DNA from: Bog-473 sp963787485 | GTDB lineage: Bacteria; Actinomycetota; Acidimicrobiia; Acidimicrobiales; RAAP-2 | Reading direction: 5' to 3' | Assembly (NCBI GenBank): GCA_963787485.1 | Contig: CAWBDF010000001.1 | Location: 62,001 to 126,000 of the forward strand | Length of the DNA: 64,000 nucleotides | Shown here: positions 9,261 to 18,302 of the stretch, piece after piece | How positions within the stretch are numbered: the stretch's first letter is position 1 | Layout of the letters: each line of letters begins with the position of its first letter | Notes under the pieces: generated by a model | Database searches by the model: none | Seen by the model: only the letters and a program-made list of their open reading frames with translations | What the model was told of the DNA's origin: nothing | Position numbers and translations under genes: made by a program

Positions 9261-9307
9261 GCAGCCCCAACGGGATTCGAACCCGTGTCGCCACCTTGAG
9301 AGGGTGG
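9261..9307 (-). repeat. tRNA-Glu 3'-end repeat, putative att site (copy 2)
   Basis: 47 bp identical to the 3' part of the tRNA-Glu gene at 42749-42821, reaching the far side of the 3' anticodon stem and loop, in the same orientation. One further upstream A is shared, making 48 bp. The 5' half of the tRNA is absent. With copy 1 it flanks a 5.2 kb segment whose only clear genes are the abiE-primase/helicase operon. Confidence 0.85.
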
Positions 9308-9635
9308 ATACCGACAAGTCTGACACCAGCGATGATGGCGATTCACCCAGTTCAGCGGAGGTTTGAGGGCTTCACCATTTCTCATCATTCCGCGGCAGTT
9401 TCCGAGAGTTAGGGCACGCGGCGGGCACGGACATCCGCCCCTATATCCGACTCGGAATCGCGTGTACTACACATCTCCACAGGCAACGTCGGTCGGCACT
9501 GGTTTACCAACAGGTCATCGCCACCTCATGACCCGACGCTCCGTCAGTTCTTCCCCGACCCCGTCACTTCGACTGCAGGCCCTCAGCCAGGACCATGCTC
9601 AACCGCTCCACCTCTGTCATTGCTAGAGCCCCGGT
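9308..9635. other. Gap just inside the second att copy
   Basis: About 330 bp with no supported gene. Short frames on both strands are Ser/Pro/Arg-rich and unlike any family I recognise. No terminator or operator is evident. Confidence 0.4.
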
Positions 9636-9863
9636 GTGGCGATCATCTCGGCCAGCTTGTTGGCCGAAGTGACTCACAAGCCATTGTGTTTGAGGTTTGT
9701 GATCGACTCCGTCGACGACTTCGACACTCTCGCCAACCAGTATCCGCACAAGTACCCGAGCCCTCGGAACCCGACAGTCCGCCCGGATTGGGGGAGGCTC
9801 GCCAGTCTCGTCGGTGCCGTTCACGTCACGGCCAGCGCCGTCACGGATGAAGACAAACCCTAA
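9636..9863 (+). CDS. Small hypothetical protein, possibly a fragment
   Basis: A 75-residue frame from GTG 9636. The translation alternates hydrophobic and acidic residues naturally (LCLRFVIDSVDDFDTLANQ) and uses GC-rich third positions, unlike the opposite frame. There is no good ribosome binding site and no recognised family. It may be the remnant of a larger gene. About 270 bp with nothing recognisable follow before the next gene. Confidence 0.3.
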   Translation: MAIISASLLAEVTHKPLCLRFVIDSVDDFDTLANQYPHKYPSPRNPTVRPDWGRLASLVGAVHVTASAVTDEDKP

Positions 9864-10132
9864 CGACCACGCCTGGGAAGTTGAATCCACCCTGTGGTTC
9901 CGAGGGGACGTCCGGGGCGAGCGAGCGCTACACGGCCCTGAGAGCTGCGCCCGGTCCCTGAGTGCCCCGAGAGGCCCAGCGCCGGGGAGCAAGGCCAGGA
10001 GGGGGCGGTCTGTGGGATACCAGGGCTAGCTTCGCCCGTCGATGACCCAGGGCTCGGCGCCGGGGATGGCGGCAGGAGTGCCGCTGCGACGAGTGCCACG
10101 CCGCTGCTCGACGAAGCCCGGCTGGCCTGGAA

Positions 10133-10699
10133 CTAATACGGATTGCCGTCCTCGTCCAAGATGAAGTTCAGCGTTGGGTGCGCCTGCACCGAGTTGTACG
10201 CGCCGGGATGCTGCGCGCTGTGCTCGCGTTCTTCATCGGCCGTGGGTTCTTTTAGCACGCCGCGGCTCGATCTGAGCCACCGACGACCGGCGGCATCCCG
10301 AAACATGAGAGCCACCTCTGGGTGGGTCATTCGGGGATAGCCCGAAAGAGGTATCCAGGTGCGACGGATCTCACCAGGCGGCAGGCTGGAGTCCACGTAG
10401 CGGTGATAGATGCCTCTCACGCCGACATCCACTCGAATGCTGACGTCGTACACCGGTTCCGAACTCGCGTTCCGGGTGACATACATCAGCTTTGTCACGT
10501 CCTCTCGAATCGGACGACCCAACCATGTCGCGACGAGGCGAGCCTGCTCGCTCCGGCTGGCGCGTTCTCGCTCTCGCAGATCCCGACGCTGGAGTGCGAG
10601 GAGCACCACCGCGGCGATTAGCGACCCGCCAGTGAGCAACGCGGCGACCCATGTCGCGATGTCGCCCCACTGCACCTGACCGGCGGTTCCCATCCACAT
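10133..10699 (-). CDS. Hypothetical protein with one N-terminal membrane helix
   Basis: A 188-residue protein, taking ATG 10699; ATG 10693 or GTG 10705 are equally possible because no ribosome binding site stands out. A single hydrophobic segment at about residues 14-38 is followed by a basic RRDLRERERASR stretch and a soluble domain rich in beta-prone residues. The likely topology is an N-terminal anchor with a cytoplasmic domain. I do not recognise the family. It stands alone, without an operon partner. Confidence 0.6.
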   Translation of the reverse strand: MWMGTAGQVQWGDIATWVAALLTGGSLIAAVVLLALQRRDLRERERASRSEQARLVATWLGRPIREDVTKLMYVTRNASSEPVYDVSIRVDVGVRGIYHRYVDSSLPPGEIRRTWIPLSGYPRMTHPEVALMFRDAAGRRWLRSSRGVLKEPTADEEREHSAQHPGAYNSVQAHPTLNFILDEDGNPY

Positions 10700-10745
10700 C
10701 AACACCCAACGCTACGGGCTTGCGAGAATCGACGGCGTTTCCAAC

Positions 10746-10989
10746 TTGGAACACCAGAAGCCTCGGTATCCTTCGGCCAGGTCGCACGAGATCACGGTGG
10801 ACATGCGGCTCACACATGAAGCCGACCTGCTATCCGATCATTCTCGGAAACGATGGACGCGTGATGGACGGGATGCATCGGATCGCCCGCGCGCTGCTCG
10901 AAGGACATGCGACGATCAAGGCGGTGCAGTTCGAGATTCAGCCCGGACCGGACTTTCGGAACTGTACGCCTGACGATCTGCCCTACTGA
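10746..10989 (+). pseudogene. ParB-like nuclease-fold protein, truncated and frameshifted
   Basis: The last 50 residues (YPIILGNDGRVMDGMHR, then ALLEGHATIKAVQFE and TPDDLPY) match the C-terminal half of a small ParB/sulfiredoxin-fold family whose members are about 110-130 residues. A preceding piece of the same family (SHEITVDMRLTHEADLL) is in another frame, with the shift near 10830. The N-terminal third is missing. It is therefore a remnant. Confidence 0.6.
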
Positions 10990-11095
10990 CCCCTGCCCCA
11001 AGCCTGATGCGATGAAGCGGCGGGGCCTCCGCCCCTCGTGAGATCCGAACATGCTCGGACTTGAAACAAAGACCTCGAAAGAGGAGGAGGCCCCT

Positions 11096-11493
11096 ATGGA
11101 ACGACAGCACGTCGGAATCGACCTGCACCGCCGCAGCACGACTCTCTATCGGATGGCGGAGGACGGTGAGGTGCTTGGGACAGAGCGCATCGTGAGCAGC
11201 CCTTCGAGCTCGCCCAGGCCATGGCCGCTGCTGGGCCCGAGCCCGAGGTGGTCCTCGAATCCACCTATGGCTGGTATTGGGCGGCTGACCCGCTCCAAGA
11301 GCTCGGCGCCCATGTGCACCTTGCTCACACGCTCGGGAACAACTGGGGCAATCGCCGGGTGAAGAACGACAAGCGCGACGCCCGTGACCTGGCCGCCATG
11401 TTGCGCCTCGGGCGTCTGGCCGAGGGCTGGATCGCCCCGCCCGAGGTCCGAGAGTTGCGCGAGCTCGTGCGCTATCCACTCGTGGACATGTGA
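11096..11493 (+). pseudogene. IS110-family transposase, N-terminal fragment
   Basis: ATG 11096 is preceded by a strong GAGGAGGAG. The N-terminal RuvC-like (DEDD) domain starts HVGIDLHRRSTTLYR. It continues in another frame from about 11205 with AAGPEPEVVLESTYG and VKNDKRDARDLAAMLRLGR, including the D-A-R-D motif. The protein breaks off after RELRELVRYP, so the C-terminal serine domain is lost. This is a frameshifted and truncated relic. Confidence 0.8.
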
Positions 11494-12091
11494 TCGGTCT
11501 TCAGATGGCACGGCCCACACCGTGACAACAGGCCCCGGCTGCATCGATCGAGCGGACCAATCGAGCCAGATCGCGGGCCTCACGCCTTTCTGCCAACCTT
11601 GGGGACGCCCGTTCCAGTAGATGCTTTCGACGCCAGGAAAGAGCATCGGGACCTCCGAGGGCTTGATCGGATGCGGCCAGCCTTTTGGGACTCCGCTCCG
11701 ACGCGCCGCATCGAACACGTTTTCAGCCGATGTCGAGAGCGGTCAAGCAGCCGCAGGGTGCCACCCAGTCCCTGCGTATGGGGGCATTTAGCGTTGGTTC
11801 GGGCATCCACCGATGTGGCGGAAGCCCTTCGTAGGGTGCGTCGGGTCGGTTCTTCTGGCTTGACTTTTGGGGGTCGGAGCGAGCGACAGCTCGACTCCAT
11901 AACGGTGATCGTCGACCAGACGAGCCTCCCGACGCACGTGCATCCCTTTTCTGGAACTCGGCGGCCGATCAAGGAGTCGGACCCCTGCTTCTGAATGTCT
12001 GGATGGTCACACCCCTGCGGAACGTGCACCGGTCGACGACGGAGAGCCGACTGATCAGCCACGCAGAGAAAGGACCACGCCATGAAGTGAA
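11494..12091. other. Gap between two IS110 relics
   Basis: On the minus strand, 11495-11718 reads naturally as a protein piece (MLFPGVESIYWNGRPQGWQ, then VRPAIWLDWSARS) and may be a fragment of a host gene cut by the insertion; I do not recognise it. A minus-strand copy of the dispersed hairpin repeat lies at 11754-11786. The rest shows no gene. Confidence 0.35.
11754..11786 (-). repeat. Dispersed hairpin repeat, minus-strand copy
   Basis: Read on the minus strand this gives TGCCCCCAT, then GGGTGGCACCC, the same two blocks in the same order as the copies at 16028, 24219 and 40908. The middle of the repeat differs. Confidence 0.4.
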
Positions 12092-13471
12092 GTGAGGTTG
12101 GGCATCGACGTCGCCTGTCGGGCCGACCACGGGCCAGCCTGGCCGACGAGCGAGGTGACTTCATCTGGTCGTCGTGGAAGTTCCGCACGACGACCGCCGA
12201 CCTCGAGCGCCTGTGGGCGAAGATCCCCGACGATGCCCGGTGACGGTCATTCTCGAGCCCACCCGCAACGCTTGGGTGCCCTTGTCGGCCTGGCTCCAAG
12301 CCGCGGCGCCACGGTGATCTTGGTGCCCCCGAGCAGTCGGCCGACCTGCGCGACTACTACAACAAGCACACCAAGACCGACGGCTTGGATTCACGGGTGC
12401 TGGCTCGTCTGCCGTTGTTGCACCCTGAGGGCCTGCGGGGCATCGACAACCTCGGGCCAGCGGAGTCGCTGCGCCGTGCGGTCGTCACCGCTTCAGCCTG
12501 GTCAAGCGCCGCAGCGCGGCCAGTCTGCGTCTCGACGCTTGGTCGAGCTGTTGGGACCGGGGTGGGCCGATGCCTCGGATCGGCCACCGCTTCGAAGACC
12601 GCCCTGGTCGTCTTGGAGAAATACGCCGATCCACGGGCGCTCAAGCGCCTCGGGCGCGCCGGCTGGCCGCTTGTTGATCCGCTCGAGTGCGGGACTGTGG
12701 CGCGAAGACAAGGCTGACGAGCTCTTGGCCATGGCGACGAGACCCTGGCGCTGTGGTCAGGCGGGGGCATCGACTTCACCGAGTTGGCCCACGACATCGC
12801 TCGGAGGTCCGGGTGCTCCGCCGGCTCGACGACGAGATCGCCGGGGCCGACAAGCGGATCGCCGCTCTCTATGACGAGGCCGATCCCAAAGGCATCGTCG
12901 CTCGGCCCCTGGGCTCGGGCCCGTCTCTCGCGGCCATCTTGGGCAACGCGGGCGACTTCAACCGCTTCGCCAACCTGGCCGGCGTCGCTCCTTCACGGGC
13001 TTTGTGCCCAAGATCGACCAGTCCGGACTGGTGGCGGCACACAAGGGCATCACCAAGGCAGGTGATGCCGGCCTGCGCCAGGCCCTGTACATGGCGCCGA
13101 TCACGCTCGCCACATCGACCCACGCTCGCCCAGCGCTACTACCGACTGGTCATGGTCGAGGGCAAGCACCACAACTCGGCGCTGTGCTCGGTCTCGGCCG
13201 TCCTCATCACCCGGATCGCTGCTTGCTGGCGCAAAGGCGAGCTCTATCAACTGCGAGATGAAGACGGTGAAGCGATCACCGAGGCCGAGGGCAAGGCTGC
13301 CTGCGCAGACCGCTTCAAGATCGACCCCAAAGTCCGAGCGGCCCGTCGTCGCAACACCCGGCCAAAGTCCTCAAGAACAGGGCGGCGGGTCGAGGCAGAA
13401 AGGAGTCGGCCCGGAAGGTCGCTCCGGCCACCGACCCGCCGGGAGAAGAAGCTAGCGAAAATGTGGCTTGA
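12092..13471 (+). pseudogene. IS110-family transposase, full length but multiply frameshifted
   Basis: The whole protein can be followed only by switching frames many times. Segments in order are RLGIDVACRA (12092), DFIWSSWKFRTTTADLE, TVILEPTRNAWVPLSAWL, GLDSRVLARLPLLHPEGL (12385 frame), a middle stretch from 12687, VPKIDQSGLVAAHKGITKAG (13004 frame), and LAQRYYRLVMVEGKHHNSAL near the end. The intended stop appears to be the TGA at 13469-13471. Family features are the N-terminal DEDD (RuvC-like) domain and the C-terminal domain with the G-x-x-K-A-G motif. At least six shifts make it inactive. It is a different lineage from the copy at 11096. Confidence 0.85.
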
Positions 13472-13579
13472 GGGGCTTGACTGCCGTTAGGAACTCACCT
13501 CACGACAGACCAGCGACCTCAGTCAGACTCGGTTGCGTCGTCATAAGCCTGATCGCCATGGCTACGGCAAACTGACTGC

Positions 13580-14506
13580 GTGGTCGAGCCTGAGGGCAAG
13601 GTGGCGGGTCGTCCGGCGACGCTCTGGGAGGCGCTCCGCCACGATCCTGGTCACGCCCCGGACCTTGCGGTCTTGCACTCGGTTCCGCTCATCGCCCAGC
13701 ACCTCGCAGCATGGCATCGGGTGATCAAGGCACGTCATCCGAATGACTCGCCCGATCAGCTAGCGACTCGTGTCCTTCATCGCTCCGCTGGTATCGGGCG
13801 ACGGGGCGGGGCTATCACGGGGTCGTCGTTTTACATCGGGATGCTCCCGGCGATGGCAATGATCTATTGCGAGCAGCTCCTGGTCATCCTTCGAATCGCG
13901 GTCATCTTCGGACGGGACCCCACTGATCCGGCCCGACTGGTCGAGGTACTGGTCATCCAGGGTCGATACAAGACGGTGGGTGCGGCAACCACAGGGCTCG
14001 TGGGAGCTGGAATCGCCAAGCCGCATCAGGGGGCTCCCGAAGGAGTGATGAGAACGATCACGCGGACCTTGAGCCAAATCCCCACGATGCTCGGCATCCG
14101 ATTGCGCAAGTTCCGGTCGAGACCGGTCGATGCGGTTGTGACACTCGCGGCCTGGGCCTCGTTCGTGGTCCCCATTGTGAGCATCCCCGCTTGGGCAGTG
14201 ACGAACGCCCGAGCCACGAGGCGGCTCGCACGTTCGGCCATCGCCTTTTACGGCCAACAGGCAGCCGGCGTGAAACCTGCCGTGAACATTGTGTCGCCTC
14301 CGCCCCCAACCATTGCGAGAAGGCGACTCGTACTTGGAGGAACCGTGGCCTTTGGCGTCGCCCTGGGCCTCCTGGCCGCGCTCCTTCCCTTCGGCAGGTA
14401 CCACCGGCTGGGCTGGCTCGGGATCGCGCTTGCTGAGATCTGTTTGGTGTTCACCCTCGGGCGGGTGGCGTGGATTACACGTCTCGACCGTTCTTCTCGA
14501 ACCTGA
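13580..14506 (+). CDS. Hypothetical membrane-associated protein, EcsC-like region
   Basis: A 308-residue protein from GTG 13580. Residues 65-150 (HRSAGIGRRGGAITGSSFYI, then LVILRIAVIFGRDP) resemble the glycine-rich membrane-associated segment of EcsC-family proteins. Two or three further hydrophobic helices follow at about 185-215 and 245-295. The frame is intact, although the gene lies directly behind an IS110 relic. Function unknown; the EcsC link rests on pattern only. Confidence 0.55.
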   Translation: MVEPEGKVAGRPATLWEALRHDPGHAPDLAVLHSVPLIAQHLAAWHRVIKARHPNDSPDQLATRVLHRSAGIGRRGGAITGSSFYIGMLPAMAMIYCEQLLVILRIAVIFGRDPTDPARLVEVLVIQGRYKTVGAATTGLVGAGIAKPHQGAPEGVMRTITRTLSQIPTMLGIRLRKFRSRPVDAVVTLAAWASFVVPIVSIPAWAVTNARATRRLARSAIAFYGQQAAGVKPAVNIVSPPPPTIARRRLVLGGTVAFGVALGLLAALLPFGRYHRLGWLGIALAEICLVFTLGRVAWITRLDRSSRT

Positions 14507-14547
14507 AGGGGCTATCCGTGGCGCTCGCAAACGCAGCCCGTTGACGG

Positions 14548-15216
14548 CTATTGGGGGTTGTCCGGCGGAGACTCTCTGTAGACGGATGGTGCGGGACCAA
14601 GTTGTCGTGCTTGCAAGGCGCGGTGAATCGGCCCCCGGCTCAACAGACTTTCGCGCCCGAGGTGATCACTTTGCGGGTGGGTGTCGCCGACGGCCTGGGG
14701 TGACTGCTGGGAAGCAAGGACCGTCTTTGTCCCCGCCAACGCGAGCGAGAGCCTTCCTGTGCGAGTGAGGGTCATGACGATGGCCATGATGATCAATCCG
14801 TCCGTGAGGCCGTTCGAGGTGATCTGATTGGTGTGCAACCAACTTCCGAGCGACTGGCTGTACCAGTGATTGGAGCCATAGCTGAAGATCAGGCGGGCAC
14901 CGATGATGAGCACCCAAAAGGCGCCGTAGGCGAAGCCGGCCCGGGTCATCAGCTTTCCCGTCTCGGGATCTGTGCCTACGCGCATGAGTCCCAAGGTGGC
15001 AATCAAACCGAACACCAGGCCGAGGGCACCCAACCCAAGCTCCATGTACAACCCGTTGCCCGAGCCCTGAGGGCTCTTCACGAAGAGGGGGACGACCACC
15101 GCCGCAACGATCAGGGGTCGAACGATGCGCCACCACCCGACGGACCGTCGTCCGAGGTCGGCTTCGAGCACTGCCGCCAAGATGAGGAGATTGGCGATCC
15201 ATACGCTCTTTGGCAT
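14548..15216 (-). CDS. Hypothetical multi-pass membrane protein
   Basis: A 222-residue frame from ATG 15216 with about five hydrophobic helices in the first 165 residues (LIVAAVVVPLFV, LGALGLVFGLIATLGL, YGAFWVLIIGARLIF among them). The arrangement is reminiscent of DUF1453/CcdC-like small membrane proteins. The last 55 residues are polar and irregular and may be out of frame or eroded. It is transcribed divergently from a TetR gene with a palindrome between them, so it is probably the regulator's target. Confidence 0.65.
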   Translation of the reverse strand: MPKSVWIANLLILAAVLEADLGRRSVGWWRIVRPLIVAAVVVPLFVKSPQGSGNGLYMELGLGALGLVFGLIATLGLMRVGTDPETGKLMTRAGFAYGAFWVLIIGARLIFSYGSNHWYSQSLGSWLHTNQITSNGLTDGLIIMAIVMTLTRTGRLSLALAGTKTVLASQQSPQAVGDTHPQSDHLGRESLLSRGPIHRALQARQLGPAPSVYRESPPDNPQ

Positions 15217-15262
15217 CTCTACTTACCTCTGGTGCCAGCCGGGAGTGCCGATTCTCGAATCG

Positions 15263-15296
15263 AGATCGTTCTAAGATAAACCTCTTAGGACGATCT
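15263..15296. promoter_or_regulatory. TetR operator palindrome
   Basis: Two 14-bp arms, AGATCGTTCTAAGA and (on the opposite strand) AGATCGTCCTAAGA, differ at one base and are separated by 6 bp. The site lies between the divergent membrane-protein and TetR genes, 10 bp before the TetR start. Its size and position fit a TetR dimer operator controlling both genes. Confidence 0.7.
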
Positions 15297-15306
15297 GACA
15301 ACCCGC

Positions 15307-16005
15307 ATGCCCCCCGATCCTGAGCCCACCCGAAAGAAGCTGGTCGACGCTGGACTGCGCCTCTTCGCCAAGCGCGGCATCCATGGCGTGTCCCTGATGG
15401 AGATCACCAGGGCAGCCGGCCAAAGAAACAACTCTGCCCTTCGCTACCACTTCGCCAGCCGCGACGGACTACTCAGAGCTGCGCTGGAACCGCACGTCCT
15501 CGCGTTGCGGGAAGTGCGTCTTCAGATGCTCAAGGAGGCGAGAACCGCCTCCGAGGCGAGCATGTACTCGTTGGCGGCAGCCTACGTTCGGCCCTTCGCC
15601 GACATGGTGGAGATGGGGTGGCGGCAACGGGCTTACCTCAAGATCAGTGCCGAGGTCATCACTGACCCGTCGGGATCGACCGATGAAGTCATCTCTCTCC
15701 TAGGGGCTGCTGAAGGAGCCAGGGTGATCGACACCATGATCGAACTGTGCCCACCCATGCCCCGGGGAATACGCGCTGAGCGCATGTCGCTGGCCACGGG
15801 GTTTGCCCATAGAGCGGTTGCTGATCGGGTGCGGTTGCTCGACACCCTTCGCCGAGGTGAACAGCCAGTCCTCACGCACGAACAGTTTGTGGACAACCTG
15901 ATCGACATGTTCGTCGGCTCGATCATGGCTCCAGTGGCCGGTACTGCTCGTCGAGCTGCCAGTCCCTCAAGACTTGGGCGCAAACCTGGCGTAAGCGCCA
16001 ACTGA
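15307..16005 (+). CDS. TetR-family transcriptional regulator
   Basis: A 232-residue protein. The N-terminal helix-turn-helix is typical: KLVDAGLRLFAKRGIHGVS, then MEITRAAGQRNNSALRYHF. The C-terminal ligand-binding part is all-helical and not diagnostic. It probably represses itself and the divergent membrane-protein gene through the 34-bp palindrome immediately upstream. The ligand is unknown. Confidence 0.85.
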   Translation: MPPDPEPTRKKLVDAGLRLFAKRGIHGVSLMEITRAAGQRNNSALRYHFASRDGLLRAALEPHVLALREVRLQMLKEARTASEASMYSLAAAYVRPFADMVEMGWRQRAYLKISAEVITDPSGSTDEVISLLGAAEGARVIDTMIELCPPMPRGIRAERMSLATGFAHRAVADRVRLLDTLRRGEQPVLTHEQFVDNLIDMFVGSIMAPVAGTARRAASPSRLGRKPGVSAN

Positions 16006-16027
16006 TCGCGCCGCGGACCCATTGAAG

Positions 16028-16060
16028 TATCCCCATGGTGCCTGCTGCGCAGGGTGGCAC
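16028..16060 (+). repeat. Dispersed hairpin repeat (copy at 16 kb)
   Basis: TATCCCCATGGTGCCTGC is followed by GCAGGGTGGCACC. GGTGCC pairs with GGCACC across a short loop. The same two blocks recur at 24219, 36269 and 40908, and on the minus strand at 11754. Intergenic, after the TetR gene. Confidence 0.55.
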
Positions 16061-16168
16061 CCGGTGCCGGCGAACAGGGGTACCCCGGAAGTCGCCTGGT
16101 GTGGACCGTTACAGCGCCGCAGGAGCGCGCGCACGACGATTACGGCGCTACGAGGGAATCCCAGTTGT

Positions 16169-16861
16169 TCAGCTCGACTCGATGACGCTCGGAGGCATTG
16201 TCGGGTCGCCCGGACCGAGGGGGTCCAGGCTCGGGTTCCGAGTGGCGAGAAGGATGCTCACGTACAGCACCCATAAGGCAGTGGCGACCAACGCTACGAA
16301 CGCCAGGACGAACGTGGCCGCCAACAAGCCGAGCAGCCAGGAGACCCACGCCAGCCAGACGGGCAGAGCCCGCGACTTGTAAATAATGAATCCCACGCTC
16401 AGATACAAGACCCCAAGCCCGGCGGCGACCGCGGCCGAGTTAAGGTCCATCGACAAGGTGTTTAGGAGCTGGAGCGAAGCCGCGCTCAACGAAGCCGGGT
16501 GGTCGCCCGCTGTGGCATCAAGGCCTGCGGCCAGAGTTCCGCCGACACCGAAGACGATCGCACCTCCGAAGAAAAGCGCAGACAGCCACTCCATGCCCGG
16601 TAGAGCCCGGAAGAAGGCCCGTAAGTACCCGTAGAAGAACAGCCCGAACACGACGGCCAAAACAGAGAGCACAGCTGCAGCGCTGTAGTGATTCTTATGA
16701 GCCAAGATGTAGGTCTGAGCCTTCACCGCGCTGGCGTTTGAGTTCGGCGAGCCCGATGTCAACAACACTGCCGGCACGAGGAGTACGACGAAGATCACAC
16801 CGGTCAACGCGGCTATCCGCGTTCCACGAGTTCCCACGATGCCCCCCTTAATGTTGGGCAT
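16169..16861 (-). CDS. Hypothetical multi-pass membrane protein
   Basis: A 230-residue protein from ATG 16861 with six likely transmembrane helices, including IAALTGVIFVVLLVPAVLL near the start, SAAAVLSVLAVVFGLFF and VSWLLGLLAATFVLAFV. A short soluble loop lies between the first two. The frame is intact with GC-rich third positions. No family recognised; it stands alone. Confidence 0.65.
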   Translation of the reverse strand: MPNIKGGIVGTRGTRIAALTGVIFVVLLVPAVLLTSGSPNSNASAVKAQTYILAHKNHYSAAAVLSVLAVVFGLFFYGYLRAFFRALPGMEWLSALFFGGAIVFGVGGTLAAGLDATAGDHPASLSAASLQLLNTLSMDLNSAAVAAGLGVLYLSVGFIIYKSRALPVWLAWVSWLLGLLAATFVLAFVALVATALWVLYVSILLATRNPSLDPLGPGDPTMPPSVIESS

Positions 16862-17252
16862 CTAAGAGATGCCGCCTAAATCACCCCACCGCGATCATCT
16901 GATCGACGATGACACGACAACGTAGCCCAGCGACACACTGCCCGCACCTGTTCCGTTGATCCCACTCCAACCGGAGCCCAGCCGGTTGAGCACGTTCCGT
17001 CCCGAGCGCCTCGTACTCCGAGACGCAGTACCACCCGTGCAGACTCGACGTTCTGCGCATTGGATAGGTGGCCCGTGCGCCATTTCGTACAGGCGGATAT
17101 CCCCCCGGGTGGCCGCCGGGTGGCACCCTGTTCAATGTACGGGGCACCCACCTTCCGTAAAAACAGGTCCCACCCTCGCTGTCCGATGGTTTCGACGGAT
17201 TCTTGGGACCTTTGGCTCTAAGTCGACGGCGACGGGCGACTCAAGGTAAGGG
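16862..17252. other. Gap with a degenerate dispersed repeat
   Basis: About 390 bp with no supported gene; frames on both strands are low-quality. The segment 17107-17127 contains GGGTGGCACC and a related upstream GGGTGG, and looks like an eroded member of the hairpin repeat family. Confidence 0.4.
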
Positions 17253-17516
17253 ATGGCCCTCCTTGCGGCGGATCTTTCGAAGACGATCCTAAGGGCCGTT
17301 GCAGATGCTGCCCCTGACGCTGGTCCTGGGGTCGTGACAGGAGTCAGCATTCACCCGGGTTGGGGAGATGTGATCTTCGTCGAGATTGCAGTTGGCAGGG
17401 AGCGTCACACCGGCGAGCCGTTCGACCGGCATGGAGTCAGTGGATTTCGCACCCTTCTGCAGAATGCATTGGGTTCGGGTCGCCACAGTGTCTCGGTCAC
17501 AGAGACCTTGACCTGA
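17253..17516 (+). CDS. Small hypothetical protein
   Basis: An 87-residue frame from ATG 17253, preceded by AAGGTAAGGG, which could be a ribosome binding site. The translation has an amphipathic N-terminal helix (LLAADLSKTILRAVADAA) and a beta-rich remainder. The codon pattern is plausible. No family recognised; a chance frame cannot be excluded. Confidence 0.4.
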   Translation: MALLAADLSKTILRAVADAAPDAGPGVVTGVSIHPGWGDVIFVEIAVGRERHTGEPFDRHGVSGFRTLLQNALGSGRHSVSVTETLT

Positions 17517-17639
17517 CGGGCATTGGGCAGTGATTGGTGCGTCGAAGTCGGAGTCAAAATGCTTCCCCAAGGTGCGATTAGGTGACAGGGGTCGTCGCCA
17601 TGGGCAGACAGTAGAGACCTGTCAGCCGGTGCCGCATGC

Positions 17640-17894
17640 TCAATGAAAACCCATGCCTTTGTTGGTCGGACTCGTAACCGTGTCCCCCACGATCGTGTCC
17701 GACGATTTGGCGTCAAGCTCTTTTTGGGCACCGAAACCGATCCCTAGGTCTCCGTCACTCGTTGGGCCCGGATTCAGGGTGAGCTTGATTCGATGCACTG
17801 TTTCACTTGAGTTGGCGACCTGTCGATGGCCTTTCCCGCCCAGGCTGAGCTCAGAATTGGTGGACGGCGGGGCCCGTGACGCGTGCGCGCCCAC
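17640..17894 (-). pseudogene. Trypco2-like domain fragment
   Basis: The minus-strand frame contains SELSLGGKGH and then ETVHRIKLTLNPGP, which resembles the C-terminal strands of trypsin-co-occurring domain 2 (trypco2). Proteins with this domain occur beside trypsin-like and effector proteins in predicted conflict systems. The N-terminal 60 or so residues expected for the domain are missing upstream, so this looks like a truncated remnant. The match is from memory of the pattern and is moderate. Confidence 0.4.
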
Positions 17895-17953
17895 TCCGCC
17901 AAGGTCGGGGGTTTACGGGAGTACACCTACGTCAGTCACGAGACACGGGTGGC

Positions 17954-17988
17954 AGCGGCCCCTCCCCTGCCAACACCGAGGGGCCGCT
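17954..17988. terminator. Strong hairpin, possible terminator
   Basis: A perfect 11-bp stem, AGCGGCCCCTC with GAGGGGCCGCT, and a 13-bp loop. The 3' side is followed by TCGCG with no T-run, so in this GC-rich genome it could be an imperfect intrinsic terminator or a structured repeat. It lies between the trypco2-like fragment and the next small gene. Confidence 0.5.
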
Positions 17989-18019
17989 TCGCGTAGCGGC
18001 TCCGACGTACCCTCAGGCC

Positions 18020-18241
18020 ATGGACTCAATGCCCGAACCCGGCGATCCCTGCCCCGGGTTCATCGTCGAGGATGGCCGGTGCTGGCAGATGGTCTACGAC
18101 AGGAACCTCCAGGCCGCCCACTGCCGCGAGGCGGCGGCATGGACAGGCCGCTGGCGTTCTCCTCGTGGCGACCGTTGGTGGATCGTGTGGGCCTGCCAGG
18201 AGCACGTCGAGGGGCTGCGGGAGTTCGCACGGCGGCGCTGA
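18020..18241 (+). CDS. Small Cys/His-containing hypothetical protein
   Basis: A 73-residue protein from ATG 18020. Spaced Cys and His residues (CPGF, GRCW, AAHCRE, WACQEH) and many Trp residues suggest a small zinc-binding domain. The frame is intact with high GC3. I do not recognise a named family. It lies convergent to the WhiB gene. Confidence 0.55.
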   Translation: MDSMPEPGDPCPGFIVEDGRCWQMVYDRNLQAAHCREAAAWTGRWRSPRGDRWWIVWACQEHVEGLREFARRR

Positions 18242-18302
18242 CCCTCCGACGAGCGGCGACTGGCGGTCGGGTGGCGCACGGGTTACCGGCTCAGAGCGTC
18301 GC

